Part shown: piece after piece, positions 1 through 13,856 of the stretch
Position numbering within the stretch: the stretch's first letter is position 1
How the letters are laid out: each line of letters starts with the position of its first letter
Source of the DNA: Maylandia zebra
Lineage: Eukaryota > Chordata > Actinopteri > Cichliformes > Cichlidae
Direction: 5' to 3'
Assembly (NCBI RefSeq): GCF_041146795.1
Contig: NC_135180.1
Span: 39,093,294-39,157,293 of the forward strand
Length of the DNA: 64,000 nucleotides
Position numbers and translations under genes: made by a program
Notes under the pieces: generated by a model
Database searches by the model: none
What the model saw: only the letters and a program-made list of their open reading frames with translations
What the model was told of the DNA's origin: nothing

Positions 1-79
1 TTAGCTAAATTTGGTTTGCAGTTCAGAGCAGCAGCAGCAGATTCATTCCCACTACTTTTCTCCTTGTGGTTGCCTGCAG

Positions 80-3000
80 GCCGGAGCAGCAGAGTGGTCA
101 GCACCATGCTTATTCAGCCAGAGAGTCTGGAGAAATCATCACCCAACCCGCTCCCTCGGAGCCACCTCTGTGTGCTGAGCACTGCAGAAAAGTGACCAAA
201 GATGGAGATAACCAAGACAAAGACAAGCAGGACGCAGCAGCTGAACAATGTATACAAGCTAGAGTAGAACACAGCTTCACAGATAACAAGGATACGCTGA
301 GCAAAGACGTGAATGTTTACGCAGCGCCTGAATTCAGTGTTTGCACAGGAAATGCAAATGCAGACGCGTCTTCAGGAAAGTGCAACAGCTCTGCAAGACC
401 TCACCCAGGGCCGAGCAGAGAGCAGAGAGAAACAGAGGAGGGCAGCACTGTGCTGCGAAACCAGCGTCCGCAGAAGACATCAGCAGAGGAACTCTCCAGC
501 GATGAGGGTTCAGCAGGGCGCTTTGGTGAATGGAGACCCTTAGGAGAGCTTCCTGCTCAGCCTTCCCAGAGTCTTCCCTTACTCACAGCCTCTGGCTCTT
601 CACACGCAAGCTGCCACGCACTCACAGAAACCCCAGGGCATCACAGTTTAAGAGAAAATGAACCACGTCCATCAAATCCCGCTCAGCTGCAGTCTGAAGA
701 CCATCTCCCAACATTCACCAGCCAAAGGCCGCTCGACCTGCTGACGACGCTGGGCGGACGGGCTTCATCTGATCCCCCGAATGTCAATAGCATGCCTGAA
801 GGTGACCACAGGTGTGTATGGACCTGATAACTGACAAGCAAAAGTGCAGAAAACCCAGAATCTGTGCAAGCTCACACTGCTCTGACAGCTCCCAAAGGTT
901 GTGACTGGCAGTTAGTCAAGAGCTGAATTAAGGCCCAGTATGAGATAAGAAGGGTATTTCTGAAGTGTGAATCATGCACAGTTAAATAACTAAAAGCATG
1001 CAGCAGGAAATGAGCAGAATAACTGCACTTTAGAGATTTCGTGAGCAATTGGAAGAGTTTTTACAAAGTAATAATGATAATCTGATGAAGGTGGCCAATA
1101 AGGGGAACCTGGTCTGTGTGTATGAACTCGAACCCCTAATAAACCAGCAAGCCCAGCCCATGCTTTTCAGTTTAACATATTTTGATCTGCTTCTTTTTTC
1201 TTCTTTTATATAAGAAATGAAATGTGGCTGTATTAACACGAAGGTGAAGTTCAAGCCAGGACACATGTTTTCATTAAAGCGTATGCCTCGAGGTTCTCTT
1301 GCTCTTGTAATCTTTGGCACTTTATTTCAAGCCAGACTAAATTTTATCTGGCTTCTGATCAGTAGAAGAATTTGCCTTCAGCCACATAATTTACCTTTGT
1401 TTGTCACATTACAACTTTCTGTTACCACTAAAACGTTTTATACAGTACTTTGTACAGTTCTAAAGAACTTGAAAGTCAATGTTTAGTATGATCAGAGATG
1501 GGCAGTAACGTGTAATCCGATTACTTTTTTCAAGTAACGAGTAAAGTAAGGGATTACTATTGCAAAAACGGTAATTAGATTACTGTTACTTTCCCGTAGG
1601 AACGCTGCGTTACTGCGTTACTAAAACCGTGATTTTTTGTGAGAATGTCTCATGACAGTGACGTAAGCGAGTGACAACAGCTGTGTGCAGATCAACAGTG
1701 GATAATATATCGATTGTGGGAGAGAGTATGAGCGTGCAGCGTTTAAAGTGTGGAAGTACTGACCTTACTTTGAGTTTGATTCCATAAAAAGTGACAAAAA
1801 CATTAGTGTCCGCTGTGCGTGGGAAGAAAACTTCTTTTTACAGCGAAAAAACCCCTAAACTTCCAAACAAGCACCGAGTAGCTACGACGTAATGGGAAAC
1901 TCACAGAGAAACTCGCGGATTCTTCCACTGACCGCGGCACACCTGCACCAGGGTAACCCTCCGCCTACCCCACTCCTGCTTTACAGGTGAAAATAGAGCA
2001 ACAGGACCGCTGAGTCTTTGACTTTATTTATTTTCTGCTGTGTTTTACTTGCATCTATTTGAAAGACTGAGTGTAAACACAAAAACTATTTTATTTTATG
2101 TGCTGGAATGTGCAGGAAATAGGTTTAAATGTTAAACTAATTTCTTCCAGTCAGAGAATGTTGCAGATAATTAAATGTTTTGCTTGATGCATAAAGTTAA
2201 AAGATTAAAACTAATAAAACAAGTTTTAAAAAGAGGCTTTTCCATTTGATTACATTTTGTATGATGGATTATGTAGAAAAAGTAGAATTGGGCTGAAAGA
2301 TCTATCACTTTATCACCTCTTCAGGTTGTAAATCGTGTTTTTAAAAAGTAACTAAGTAACTAAGTAACTAAGTAATTAATTACTTTTGAAAATAAGTAAT
2401 CAGTAAAGTAACTGGATTACTTTTTTGGAGAAGTAATCAATAATTAGTTACTGATTACTTTTTCAAGTAACTTGACCAACACTGAGTATGACCACCTTAA
2501 TTCTCCGTGTTTCTTAAGGAATCTTCAGGAATACTTCTCTGGGCTTCTTGAAGGACGTTCAAAGCTCCTCTTTGGATGTTTCTGCCTTTTTGCTGATCTC
2601 TGTCAGGATGATCTCTCACTGCTTCAGTGATTTTGAGGTCTGGGCTCTTCTTTTTCAAATTTCACATATGGATCCATCGCTCCATCAGACCTGATTTTCA
2701 GTCCAGTTCTTGTGTCGTTTTCATGCCTCAGCCTTTGCACCACGTTTCTCTTCATTATCAACGGCCTTCTGGCAGACGTCCTTCCACTGAGAGCGTTTCT
2801 GACGAAGTTTCGGTGAAGGATGAAAATTTCTTCCTCTTTCTTATGGACGTCGTTTCAGACACTGTAGATCAAACCTATTCTTTTGTCCTTCACTTGTCCA
2901 TTTTCCTCTGATTTTTAAGAACACGCTGCACGCCATGCTGAAATACTCTCAGCTAACAGCTGATCAGTTTGTACTGATCAATAGTATTTCATATCAAACT

Positions 3001-6000
3001 ATCTTTATTGTTATTTTTGACATTTTTCATGGATTCATCTCAGGAAATGGGAACAAATGATGTGTTTCTGTGACTGGCTGCTGGCAACAAGGAGCCTAAA
3101 GATGCAATTAAAACTGCTTCTTTTCTAAGTTGTCTCTTATATGTAGAGACAACACTGGGTCATCGCTTTTTATGCTTGGTCAAAGTTCAGTGGCTTAACA
3201 AGGGGGAAAAAAATTCGTCTGGCAGAAGTAAGATCGTACCAGTCAAAATAGGAGGGAAAAAATCTAGATTTTAAGGAAAGAAACTCTCCCTAAATTGTGG
3301 TCAGTCAGAATAGTTTAACTCTCTTAAACTGTAGCTAAAGCCGCAGTGAAAGTAGAACATTGACATTATAGAGTACTGATAAGAAAGTTAGCTGACGGGG
3401 ATCCGTCCGGCCCAGGAGCCGCTGCCAGTCGCCTCTGAGGCCTTTCCCAAACCAGAGCTTCAGTTCACGCTCACATCATCTGCCATTATTTACCAGAAAC
3501 GCTGTCAAACCTAAATGAGGATGTGGTCCCAACTAGTGAACGTTCCTTACATTGAGCTTAAAGTGCCATTTTTGGCCCTTCTGCTGTAGTGTTAGCTGGG
3601 CTTTTATCACTTGGAAAGACGAGAGTCACAATGCCCCTGTCAGAGAAGCTTCTTTAAGTATAACTGCAGTGATTTTTTTATTTAATTCGATAAACTAGAT
3701 GTTTTTAAATCTGTGCTTCTCTGTAACTTACAGGGACCCAAAAGAGCCAGGATGCCCGACCAAACTTCCGATCTTCAAGACTCAGGAGGAGAGAACTACC
3801 CAGGCTATTACCACGCCTGACCAGGGCACCTCTGCACCCTCAGCCTTCCAACCCAGCCTGAGACACCGCTCTCCTTCTCCTCATAGAGCTCCTCCTACCT
3901 CCTCAGTACGAGCACCACCTTGCTCCTCACCATTCAGGCTTATTCCAGCATCTTCTCCGACTCCTGTATGCCCAAACAACATCTCCAAGGCTCTTTCCAG
4001 CTTATCTCCGACTCCCCCTTTAACCAGGAAAGCCCCGTCTACCCCCTCTCCTGCATCTTCCTCATCATCTGTAAGAGGCCCTCCTCCCTCCCCTACATCA
4101 TCCTCTACCCTTCGTTCTCCCACATGCTCCTCCCCCATCACCTCTTCCTCCACATTTACCAAATCCTTAGCTGCCTCCTGCATCAGTCAGTCTATCAGTC
4201 AGAGTATGGCAAAAGACAACACTGCCCGCAACAGCGTGAATCAAAGTCCCTCCTTACCTTCCTCTCACTTACGACGGCGTTCCCCTTCTCCCAAACCTCC
4301 TTCCAGCACACCTGCTTGTGCTCAGTTAGGATGTTCCAAGGATGGGTACCACCATCCAAGATGCCCACCGTCCACTCTCCGGACCTCTTGCACTTCTCCG
4401 TCCCTCATGCCATCTTCTCCTCCCTCTCTTTCCCAACGCTCTCCAAGTCCATCCCATTACCAGCCGGCCTACGCTTCATCCTCTTCACCACGTCCCTCAT
4501 TCCTTCACAGCAAAACTGGTTCTTCACAGAACTCAAACAACAACAACAATCACAGCACAGCAATCAGTCAAGTGAGCTGCAGCTTGAGCAGTGCTCTCAG
4601 TAACGGAGGTTGGTTGGTAAGTCCACAGAAGGAGACATTCTCTAATGGGACCAGTAAAGCCGCGGTAAAGCAACAATCCCAAGATTCTCTCTGGTCAGGA
4701 TCACACAACCGTGTAGCCCGGCCTTTCTCCGCATCCGAACCCAACTCACGAGTTCAGTCCCCATCTCCCTCTCCAGCTTCATTCATTCACCTCTGCTCTC
4801 CACCTCCACAGCACAATTTCTCCTCCCCCATGGCAAATAAACCGCCCCATCCCCGGAGCTCAAGGCTAGGAAGTGCAAGTTCCCATAACCCATTAGGTCT
4901 AACTTTGGAGCTACCCATCACCTCTTCCATGAGTTCTTCTTCATGTCCGAGCCCGCGGATCCTCTCCCCACCTCCTATCGGTGTGTCAGTGAATGTTTGG
5001 GCAAACAATGTTGCGACACCTCAGCCTAGAAACGCTAGATATGTTTCCTCCTCTGCCTCTCCTTCTCTTTCATCAACATTGGCTTCTTTCCCAACTTCTT
5101 CTTCGTCCTCCTTTGTCCCACAGAGTGGTTTCAAAGGATCTTTCCCTTCTGGACCCTGCCCTACCACCTCCCTAAGCCTCCGCAGGTCTTTCTCCTCCAG
5201 CCTGGCCGACAGACCTTCCAGCCCAGCCCGGCTCAACGCTGCTGCCCAGCGACGTTCCTGGGCAGACAGCAGCCGAAGGTCCCTAGGTTTCAGTGGAAAT
5301 GCCCATCCTTCTTTTGACCAACACGAGTCCTGTCCGGTCAGTCCAAGGAGTGGATGGTCCTCTTACAGCAGCTCACCCGCATGCCTCAGCCCTGAAAATG
5401 GGCTTCAGTCCCCACCCTCATCCAGCAAGTTTTCCCCAGGGAACGGCACCGGGGGTGGGCAGCATTTTACCAGCGTGCCCTGGCCAGATGTGCGAGAGCT
5501 TTCAAACAAATACAATGGAACGGATATCCCGGATACAGGCGATACTTGCACCATCAGTGCCTCGTCTCCTCCCCCTGTGTCCTCCACCGCTTCATCAGAC
5601 AGGCAGATAGACTGGGAAGATCCCGAGTTACAGGAGGGAAACTGTCGGAGCCAGCTGATCTGCGCCTACCTTAGCCGACCCTCCAGTGAGCAAAACCTCA
5701 CCTCCTCAAGTCTGACTCTGTCCACCTCAGGAATGACCTCTCCTCCACCTGCCCCCTACCAACACCACCAATTCCACATCAAACCACCGCCTCAGGTTCA
5801 AATCTATACCACAGCACCTCCTGTGTCCCCAGTCTCTTCTCCCCTGCCCTCAAGAGCATCACCACTACCCAAACAGGGCAACCACAAGGCCAGTTATGCC
5901 ACCACAGTCAACCTACAAATTGCTGGAAGTGGCAGAATAACCTCCTTCAGCACGGCCCAAGTTAGCCTAACCCAAACCCTGCAGGGTGGAGCAGGAGCTG

Positions 6001-6095
6001 GAGTAGCAGCACAGGGGCAGATGGTGAGGAGAGTAAGCATCAACGGACTCTCACAGCTTCCTTCAGCTCTTCCTCAGAACTGTAACAGGATATAA
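80..6095 (+). CDS. Ser/Pro-rich protein, 3' two exons (5' end outside window)
   Basis: I do not recognise this gene by name. Two coding exons are supported: 80-811 (acceptor AG at 78-79, donor GT at 812) and 3734-6095 (acceptor CAG at 3731-3733, stop TAA at the end). Both junctions are phase 2, so the frame runs through; the alternative donor at 801 would break it. The visible part is about 1030 residues. The first exon is polar with acidic patches. The second is extremely rich in Ser and Pro (repeated SPSP, SSSP, PPP), has a short Asn run near position 4540, and has better-ordered stretches near the end, for example VPWPDVRELSNKYNG around 5480-5520 and a C-terminal segment rich in Thr, Gln and Ser. 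No membrane segment or catalytic domain is visible, so it looks like the disordered tail of a scaffold or signalling protein. The 2.9-kb intron carries a hAT MITE. Upstream exons lie to the left of the window. Confidence 0.72.
1493..2484. mobile_element. Non-autonomous hAT-type element in intron
   Basis: The ends are imperfect inverted repeats: CAGAGATGG at the left and the complement of CAGTGTTGG at the right. The flanks are agtatgat (1485-1492) and agtatgac (2485-2492), an 8-bp target duplication with one mismatch, as expected for hAT elements. Near both ends are many copies of a GTAATC/AGTAAC motif, typical of abundant fish hAT MITEs. No transposase frame is present. It lies in the intron of the Ser/Pro-rich gene. 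Confidence 0.75.
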
Positions 6096-6939
<844 letters not shown>

Positions 6940-7529
6940 GTTGGACAAACATCCATATGCGGCTGTCTGAGGCCAGTGTGAGGCCAGTGTTAAAACTTGT
7001 TAACTGTGGTTAATGATCCATCTCTTTTTTTAATCCTTTTTCCTTCTTTTTTATCTTATTGTTTATTTATGAAGTTAGTCTTATTTTCTTTGGCACTTAA
7101 TATCCTTAAAGTAATTTTGGTATTTTTGCACAGTGTCTTCAGCTCTTGGGTGCATGCATGAGTGTGTGTATGCGTGTGTACGTTTGACATGACGTGTCTG
7201 GTAAAGTTTTACTTTTAACTTCAGACCAAGCTGATATCTGTGTTTTTGCTGAACTTGGTACTCACTCTGCTGATACCAGCGCCGTCCAGAAACCTCCTCC
7301 GGAAAACTCGTGAACTCCAGAGGTTGCCAAGATGGATACTGGAGCATTAGCAGACTTGGGTCACTCCTCAGTTTGGACACATATTTTCACTGAGATTTTT
7401 TTTTCACTACACTTTTATTTATATAATCCCAAGACACGAAAACAGTTGCTTCAAACTGCTTCATATTGTAGGGTAAAAACCATACAGTATTATAAAGAAA
7501 GCCTAACAATCAGACAACCCCATATGAGT

Positions 7530-8165
7530 AGCAGTCAGAAGTCCTAAAAACTCACTGAAAAGCCTTCAGCTGATCCAAAATGCTGCAGCAAGAGTCCTGA
7601 CAGGGACTAGAAAGAGAGAGCAGATTTCTCCTGTTTTGGCTTCCTGTTAAATCCAGAATTCAAAATCCTGCTCCTCACATACAAGGTCTTAAATAATCAG
7701 GCCCCAGCTTATCTTAATGACCTTGTAGTACCATATCACCCTATTAGAGCACTTCGCTCTCGCTCTGCAGGCCTACTTGTTGTTCCTAGAGTATTTAAAA
7801 GTAGAATGGGAGGCAGAGCCTTCAGTTTTCAGGCCCCTCTTCTGTGGAACCAGCTTCCAGTTTGGATTCAGGAGACAGACACTATCTCTACTTTCAAGAT
7901 TAGGCTTCAAACTTTCCTTTTTGCTAAAGCATATAGTTAGGGCTGGACCAGGTGACCCTGAATCCTCCCTTAGTTATGCTGCAATAGACGTAGGCTGCCG
8001 GGGATTCCCATGATGCATTGAGTTTTTCCTTTCCAGTCACCTTTCTCACTCACTATGTATTAACAGACCTCTCTGCATTGAATCACACTTTTTCTCTGTA
8101 TGTATTATTGTAGGGTCTACCTTACAATATAAAGCACCTCGAGGCCACTGTTGCTGTGATTTGGT
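7530..8165 (+). mobile_element. LINE 3' end (L2/CR1-like), reverse transcriptase tail and 3' UTR
   Basis: A 5'-truncated non-LTR retrotransposon. A frame ending near 7939 encodes the end of the reverse-transcriptase polyprotein, with the segment YHPIRALRSRSAGLL and the ending FLFAKAYS. A 3' UTR follows, ending with the block TGTAGGGTCTACC and TATAAAGCAC. An almost identical copy on the - strand is at 62489-62895, with its 3' UTR continuing at 55588-55854. Compared with that copy, this one has an internal 3' UTR deletion near 8090. The L2/CR1-like assignment comes from memory of fish repeats, not from a search. Confidence 0.75.
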
Positions 8166-8192
8166 GTCATATGACTAAAATTTAATCTTTTA

Positions 8193-8250
8193 ACAGGAAG
8201 AAACATCCAGCAAAACCAGGCTCAGGGAGGCACGGCCAGCAGCCTACATC
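8193..8250 (-). repeat. Fragment of the same LINE 3' UTR, inverted
   Basis: About 57 bases (aacaggaagaaac ... ggctcagggagg) match the 3' UTR block seen at 55733-55785, in the opposite orientation to the neighbouring LINE tail. It probably marks a separate small insertion or a local rearrangement. Confidence 0.5.
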
Positions 8251-9221
8251 CGCATATCTAAGGGAGAATTAAAATTTTCCTCCTGTTAAAGCAAAACACA
8301 CTGTTCGAGTTTTGCAGCTTAGTCAATACTTCAAAGAACAGGCAGGAAAGAAATATGATTGCTATCTCAAAATCGTCCATAGCAACAGTGTGAAAGACTT
8401 TAAGGCCACTGAACGACCCACAAGCATCTCGTGTTGTTAGGTAACATGTGTATTGCTGGAATCATTCACACTGATTTCTGCATCAAAAGCCTCTTTGTGA
8501 GAGCTCGACTGTTGCTAGCAGATCTCCTACAGATTGCGTGGAAGACACCGACTCATCTGCAGAAACTCGCCGAGCTGGAGTTGAACTTTAAAACGTGCCT
8601 TACCTCTAAAACCAACACTTTTCTAATGGCAGATATTCTCCACTTCCAGTTTTTGTGTCACACACAGTTTCATTACCAGTTGGCAAATGTTTGCAGACAG
8701 GTTGGCATCCTCCTTGTCACCTACTTGCAACTGACGCAACTTGCAATAGCAAAAGGGGGTTTTGGTGTGGCTCAATTTCACGATACCAGCTGCCAGCAAC
8801 CGCCCACAGCCACCTGCCAGCTGGTCAGAGAACACAAAGCCTTAGCTGATGTACTTCCCTGGTGATGCTTGGAGTTGAAGGTTTTTTCTTTTACAGTTAC
8901 ATTATTGTATCTTGAAAGATTGGTTATTAAAAGAATCAAAAATATGAAACTAATGCATGTTTAAAAACATAATAAAACGCTGAATGAGTTGTGAGGTTTC
9001 TGCAGGGCACTGGTGGCAATCTGCAGGGACCAGAATCTTACTGGTAACAGGTAAAAAAGGGAACTTCAACTAAATCTTCTTCCAGTAAACCTGAGACAGT
9101 TTGAGAAATACAGGAAATAAAAGTGTGAGTTTTAAAGCCCGACCTCCTGCCTCTGGCATCTGTGACATCTTTACCTGCCTTACCTGTGAGTCCCCATCTT
9201 GCCACACACCAGGTTACATGC
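8251..9221. other. Intergenic, no gene recognised
   Basis: There is a 144-codon open frame at 8431-8865, but its composition shows no domain, no splice context and no promoter that I can point to. I treat the stretch as non-coding. Confidence 0.4.
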
Positions 9222-9732
9222 TGTCAGGGGTAGACATTTGTTCAAACACAAGTAAGAGAAATGAGACAACTGCAGACCGACTCAGAGTGTGCACGGGTGA
9301 ATGCCTCTGAGAAGACACACACACCGAGCACAGGCTCGCTTGCTTTATTTATAAGGCAAAAATGGGTTACATAGTACTTCCTCTTTTAACTGTCAGGGAA
9401 GAGGTTAAACATTAAATCAACTTATCTGATCTTTCACACACTGGGATAAGAATACAGAAGTATATCATGCTTTATCTGACATCACAGACACTAAAGGAAA
9501 AGAATGCATCATTATATCATGCTGTCAAACACCTCAGACACTGAGGTAAGGAATGCATCAGTTTTCCTTTAACAATAGACTTGGTTAGGTGAAAATATAT
9601 GAACACACTAAATATAAGGCATACTTGGTTAGAATATAAGGCCTACTTGATTATATTGTATTATAGAGATTTGGTTATAATGTATAATGTAGAAAATCTC
9701 TAACACATGCCAACACCATCAGCGCCGTCACA
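9222..9732 (-). mobile_element. Possible solo LTR
   Basis: Read on the - strand the segment begins TGTGACGGCG and ends CCCCTGACA, the TG...CA form of LTRs. It contains a TTATAAATAAAGC block that would serve as core promoter or polyA signal about two thirds of the way along. I could not find a matching target duplication, so the boundaries are provisional and this may be a truncated copy. Confidence 0.42.
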
Positions 9733-10328
9733 TTTTCTGATATTAAGCTTGGATTACAGGAGCCAGTTAAACCTGATGCAGTCCTGAGCCTGCTTGTTAA
9801 AGCAGATTGCCAAAGAGCTGCTGCTGACTGAACTCCTGTGATATGCACACTACTCCTTTAAGTATTTGTGCAGTTTCAGTTTTGCTTCTATTCGACTTTA
9901 ACCTTTAGTTTCCGCATGCCTTCTCACGCATTCTTTGTTGATCTGCAGTTCATCATTAGCCGTCCTCACAACCGGACTGTTGGTAAGAGCTCGTTTTATT
10001 TCTAAGATTTAATGAGAAATCCAGCTGGTTTTAACTTCTGTGTACATGTTAAAGAATTAATGCTGGTGGCAGATATAACTAAATATAAGATGAAGCATTT
10101 TCACAGTAGGGTCATGATGGCAGTTAGGAGTATATGTACGGTTGGAGGAGGTTAAATCATAGAGTGAAGTATAGGAAACATTGGAAGGCTGAGGGAACGT
10201 GACTATCTGAACCTGAACCCTCCACAGTACATCCAGAACTTCTGTCTTCAGTCAGTATTTACAGTGGCAGCATTTCAAAATCATATTTATGAAAAAGGAA
10301 GAAGTTAGCATTTCTCTGTCTAAACATA

Positions 10329-11522
10329 CAGTTAGGCTCATATATGTTTATATTTGGACTGACACAAGTTTGGGTTTTTACCCGTTTGTTGAAACATATT
10401 CCAATTATAGTTAGAAAACGGACATGGACGTGATGTGCAGACTCTCAGCTTTCATTTGAGGGTTTCCAAATTCAAACTGGATGAAGGCGTTAAGAGTTGC
10501 AGCTCCTTAACACGTGCCACCCTCTTTTTAAACGGACCAAAAGTAACTGGACAATGACTCAAAGGCTGCTTCATGTTCAGGTGTGGGCAGATCCTTTGTT
10601 GTGTCTTTATCAATTCAGCCGATAAAAGCCTGGAGCTGATTTGTGTTGTGGTGCTTGAATTTGGATGATTTTGCTGTGAACAGACAACATGAGGTCAAAG
10701 GAGCTCTCCATGTAGGTGAAACAAGAAATCCTTAAACTGTGAAAACAGGAAAAAACATTTGAGAAATGCTGTAATATTAGGAAGGGTGATATCTACAGCT
10801 TTGTACATCCTGAGAAAGAACAAATGCACTGGAGAGACAGCAACGCAAAAAGACCAGGACGTCCACAGAAGACACCAGTGGGGTGTTACACCCCGGCCTA
10901 GGCAACCGGCGTGCAACGCAGGAAAATAAAAATAAGGAAAAAACACACGACAAAAAACCCCCACTAAGGCTCTCCACCAAATTCCCAAAACGGAAGTGTC
11001 TCAAAACGAAAGTATTGACAAAACCCATTTACAGCTATTTACAACAAACTATTTATTTACAACACGGGGGGAGATCGCGATCATGACAAACTGAAACACA
11101 AGGCTTAAATACATAGAAGGAGCAATCAGGGAATGGACCACAGGAGGGAAACACAGCTGGTGCAAATTAGACCTGACGAGACAAGGAAGCGTAAACTGAA
11201 CACACTAAGATAACACAGACTTTCAAAGTAAAGCAGGAAATACATGACAGTCACGCAAAAAACAAAACACTGACAACACCGAAACGTAACAGGGGTATGA
11301 TGGCAGAATCGTCTCCATGGTGAACAGAAACCCCAACATTCGTTGGACAAATGAGACCAAAATCAAGCTCTACCAGAATGATGGCGAGAATAAGAATGGA
11401 GCAGGCGCAGAACAACTCATGACCCAAAGCACACACATCATCTGTAAGACACGGCGGAGGCAGTGTGATGGCGGCCTGTGGCGTTGGGACACTAGTGTTT
11501 ACTGATGAGGTGAGCCGAGTGA
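10329..11522 (+). mobile_element. Degenerate Tc1/mariner-like transposon, interrupted
   Basis: The left end CAGTTAGGCTCATATATG follows a TA dinucleotide and resembles the fish Tc1-like terminus CAGTTAGGTCCATAAATA. Transposase-derived segments follow in order: a helix-turn-helix-side piece with ggacgtccacagaagac near 10858, then after an insertion tggcagaatcg, then the piece encoding WTNETKIKLYQND (about 11343-11381), then cggcggaggcagtgtgatgg (compare the common GGGS/GGSVM box). The frame is broken and much of the coding region is missing. I found no clear right terminus. Confidence 0.68.
10884..11291 (-). mobile_element. Solo LTR inside the Tc1-like relic
   Basis: A 408-bp segment with 6-bp inverted ends (TGTTAC ... 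GTAACA) is flanked on both sides by GGGG (10880-10883 and 11292-11295), a 4-bp target duplication. It splits Tc1 sequence that reads continuously across it. Read on the - strand it carries a TATTTAAG box and later an AATAAA. It has no coding capacity. A 4-bp duplication fits Ty3/gypsy or a related LTR group; I cannot choose between them. Confidence 0.62.
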
Positions 11523-13805
11523 ACTCGAGGTGTTCAGAGACGAGCGTGAGCAGAGGAACGATCACGGAAACAAAGAAGGAGAACAAGAACTAAACCTTCA
11601 CCAGAGAAACGACAGCAGGAGCACAGACACTACAAACAAAAAACACTGGGTCAACGTCCCAGGACCGTGACAGCCAGAGCACACGCTACATATAGCTGGA
11701 CATTGTCCATGTGCTATATGTGCTCCACGGCATTGCTGTGTTTCCTGGAACATGTCTTTATTACTCATCAGCTTCTAAGCGGCATTTTGAAGCCTTCAGG
11801 GACTCATTTAGCTGAGGCGAAGCGTAACAGACCGCAGCCGGCAGAGCTGCCTGTATCACCATCCATCTGGCAGTCAGAGGCCACACCCCTACTAATATAA
11901 ACTTACACAGGTGAGTTGTAACTGTACAGATGTTATGGGGGGGGTATGAGATACTGGTGGAAGAGCGAGGAACATCTGTCTGGTCTCAGGCTGATTTTGC
12001 AGATGTTCCCTCAGCTGACACCGTCCCTTAGCCCGTAAGAACAAAACCGAAACCAGTGATTCACAAATGTGTCAGTTTAAAACATGAAGCCTTTAAATGA
12101 CAAACAGCAAACATCTGCAAAAAGCAGCACTAGACTTCTGGGAGAGACGAGGAACGTTGTGCCATTCCAGCTGCTTTACACGCAGATCCTCCGCATCCAA
12201 GAAATTGGAGCTCTTGTTCCAGGCTGTTCCACGGCACGTTATTAGGTATCATCATTTATGTTGAAGGAGACACAACTTTCACCATAAATTATGTTGCTTT
12301 TACTTCCCAGAGCCTTTCCTCCCAATACTGACCTGAGAAATTCCTCACCGAGACATGTGCCAGGGCTTAGTCGAGAAAACTGTGTGCTTTAAGTTGACTC
12401 TTGTTAGCAGATATGGGTTTGAGAGTCTGCACAAGCTCACAGACGCTTTCATCGCCCGTCTCTGAGAGATCATTGTTGTTTTTATCATTAGCCTGGTTGC
12501 AGAAACTGCTCCCATTACTGTTAAGTCCAACAGAGTATTCGTTTGTGTGCTTTATGTAGTTTTTTGGCAGCAGCGCCGCACTGCCTCCTCGATGTGCAAA
12601 CCAGCTCTGATCCAAATCAAACAAAAATCAAACTGTTGCTCACTGATATCAGGGGGTCGGAGCTCCTAATCACACACAGATTAAGTTCACAGTATCGCAC
12701 GTTTGAACCTTTTCCTTCACGCTGTGAGAAGGCTGCTGATCTTCTGCTGATATTACCACGTGTGCTGCCTGCAGCAGAGTTTGGAAATATTTGATAAATT
12801 TCACAATGCCTTTACATGTATTTACCTCATTAACTTTCAGCACTGTGCTGCTTTGATTTGAAGTCAGTGTTGAAGTTGTCATAACACTGATAATCTCACT
12901 TCTAGCTCGTGATGTAAGCATGTCTTGGTCCAAAGTACGACCAACCGCTCAAGTCCCAGTACCAAACTCTGACGCCCTCACAAGTCCTGCCATGACTTTC
13001 ACTGCGTTCGCTCCATTGTTGTTTCCATATAACATGTTCTTTGGCACTGGTTCCATCTCTTTACTTTCAGTGAAAATGTTTTATCTCAGGTAATTGCGGC
13101 CCTCGCAGGTTTTGATGATTAGTCAGTCAGACTGTTGGCAAACACAGAGAAGCTCCAGGATGTGTGTTGAGTAGATTTTGTTCCCTGCAGGGTTTAGAGG
13201 AAGAAACACTGCACTCGGGATCGCTGGGAGCAAAGGAAACAGCTGGAGAAAAGAGGTGGGATCTTGAAAGTAAAATGCAAATAATCCAGAGGAGGAGGAA
13301 GAGGGGGAGGAGTGAGAAAGTGAAAACTGGAGGGTGAGAAGGGACAGAAGAGAGGGAGTCCATGCTCTCCAACCACGTGTAGACCAGCAGCTCCGGATAA
13401 CGCACCTTTTCCCCCCGAAGTGAACCATCACCTGCCAAAACTCCACCACACTTGTCCTTCTGGATGTTCATTCCTCTTTTAATTAATTTCTCTTTTCCTT
13501 GGATAGCTGGAGCCTTCCCCAGCAGCGGGACATACGACTGGAAGAGTGAAGGTTGGAAGTTTGACCAAAAATTCCTGAAAACTAACCAAAGAAAGGATTT
13601 TCTTCATTCTACAACTGCTGTTGAGTTTCAGCTGGAGTCCAGCAGAGGACAGACGCTGAAGACACTTTAAGCCATCTGCATCCTGTCGGAGGGTCGGGGA
13701 GTGGAAGCCTCCGGAGGGGCTTGCTTTCTCCCAGCTGTGATAGATTTCTTGAGGATGTTGCAGTGAGTTGTGGGGCAGCAGACAGCAGAGGATAATGTGA
13801 TGCAG
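11523..13805. other. Intergenic upstream of the cytokine gene
   Basis: No gene is recognised. The last few hundred bases probably hold the promoter and 5' UTR exon(s) of the cytokine gene; several short ATG-stop frames appear close to its start codon. Confidence 0.4.
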
Positions 13806-13856
13806 ATGATGGTTTTGCCGCCTGTGCCATGCAGAGGGAGAGGCCAGCTCTCGTGA
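13806..13856 (+). promoter_or_regulatory. Upstream ORF overlapping the cytokine start codon
   Basis: Two adjacent ATGs at 13806 and 13809 open a 16-codon frame that ends with TGA at 13854-13856. This is out of frame with, and runs past, the main ATG at 13829. Other short upstream frames occur, for example ATG-TTG-CAG-TGA near 13755. Upstream AUGs that hold back translation are well known for mammalian IL-15; the same role here is an inference. Confidence 0.5.

Noticed and set aside
3881-5236. Long open frames on both strands within the Ser/Pro-rich exon
   Set aside because: They are shadows of the TCC/CCT-rich coding strand; Glu/Gly-rich - strand frames are expected from such composition.
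8431-8865. 144-codon + strand frame
   Set aside because: No recognisable domain, no splice or promoter support, and two other frames overlap it openly; most likely chance.
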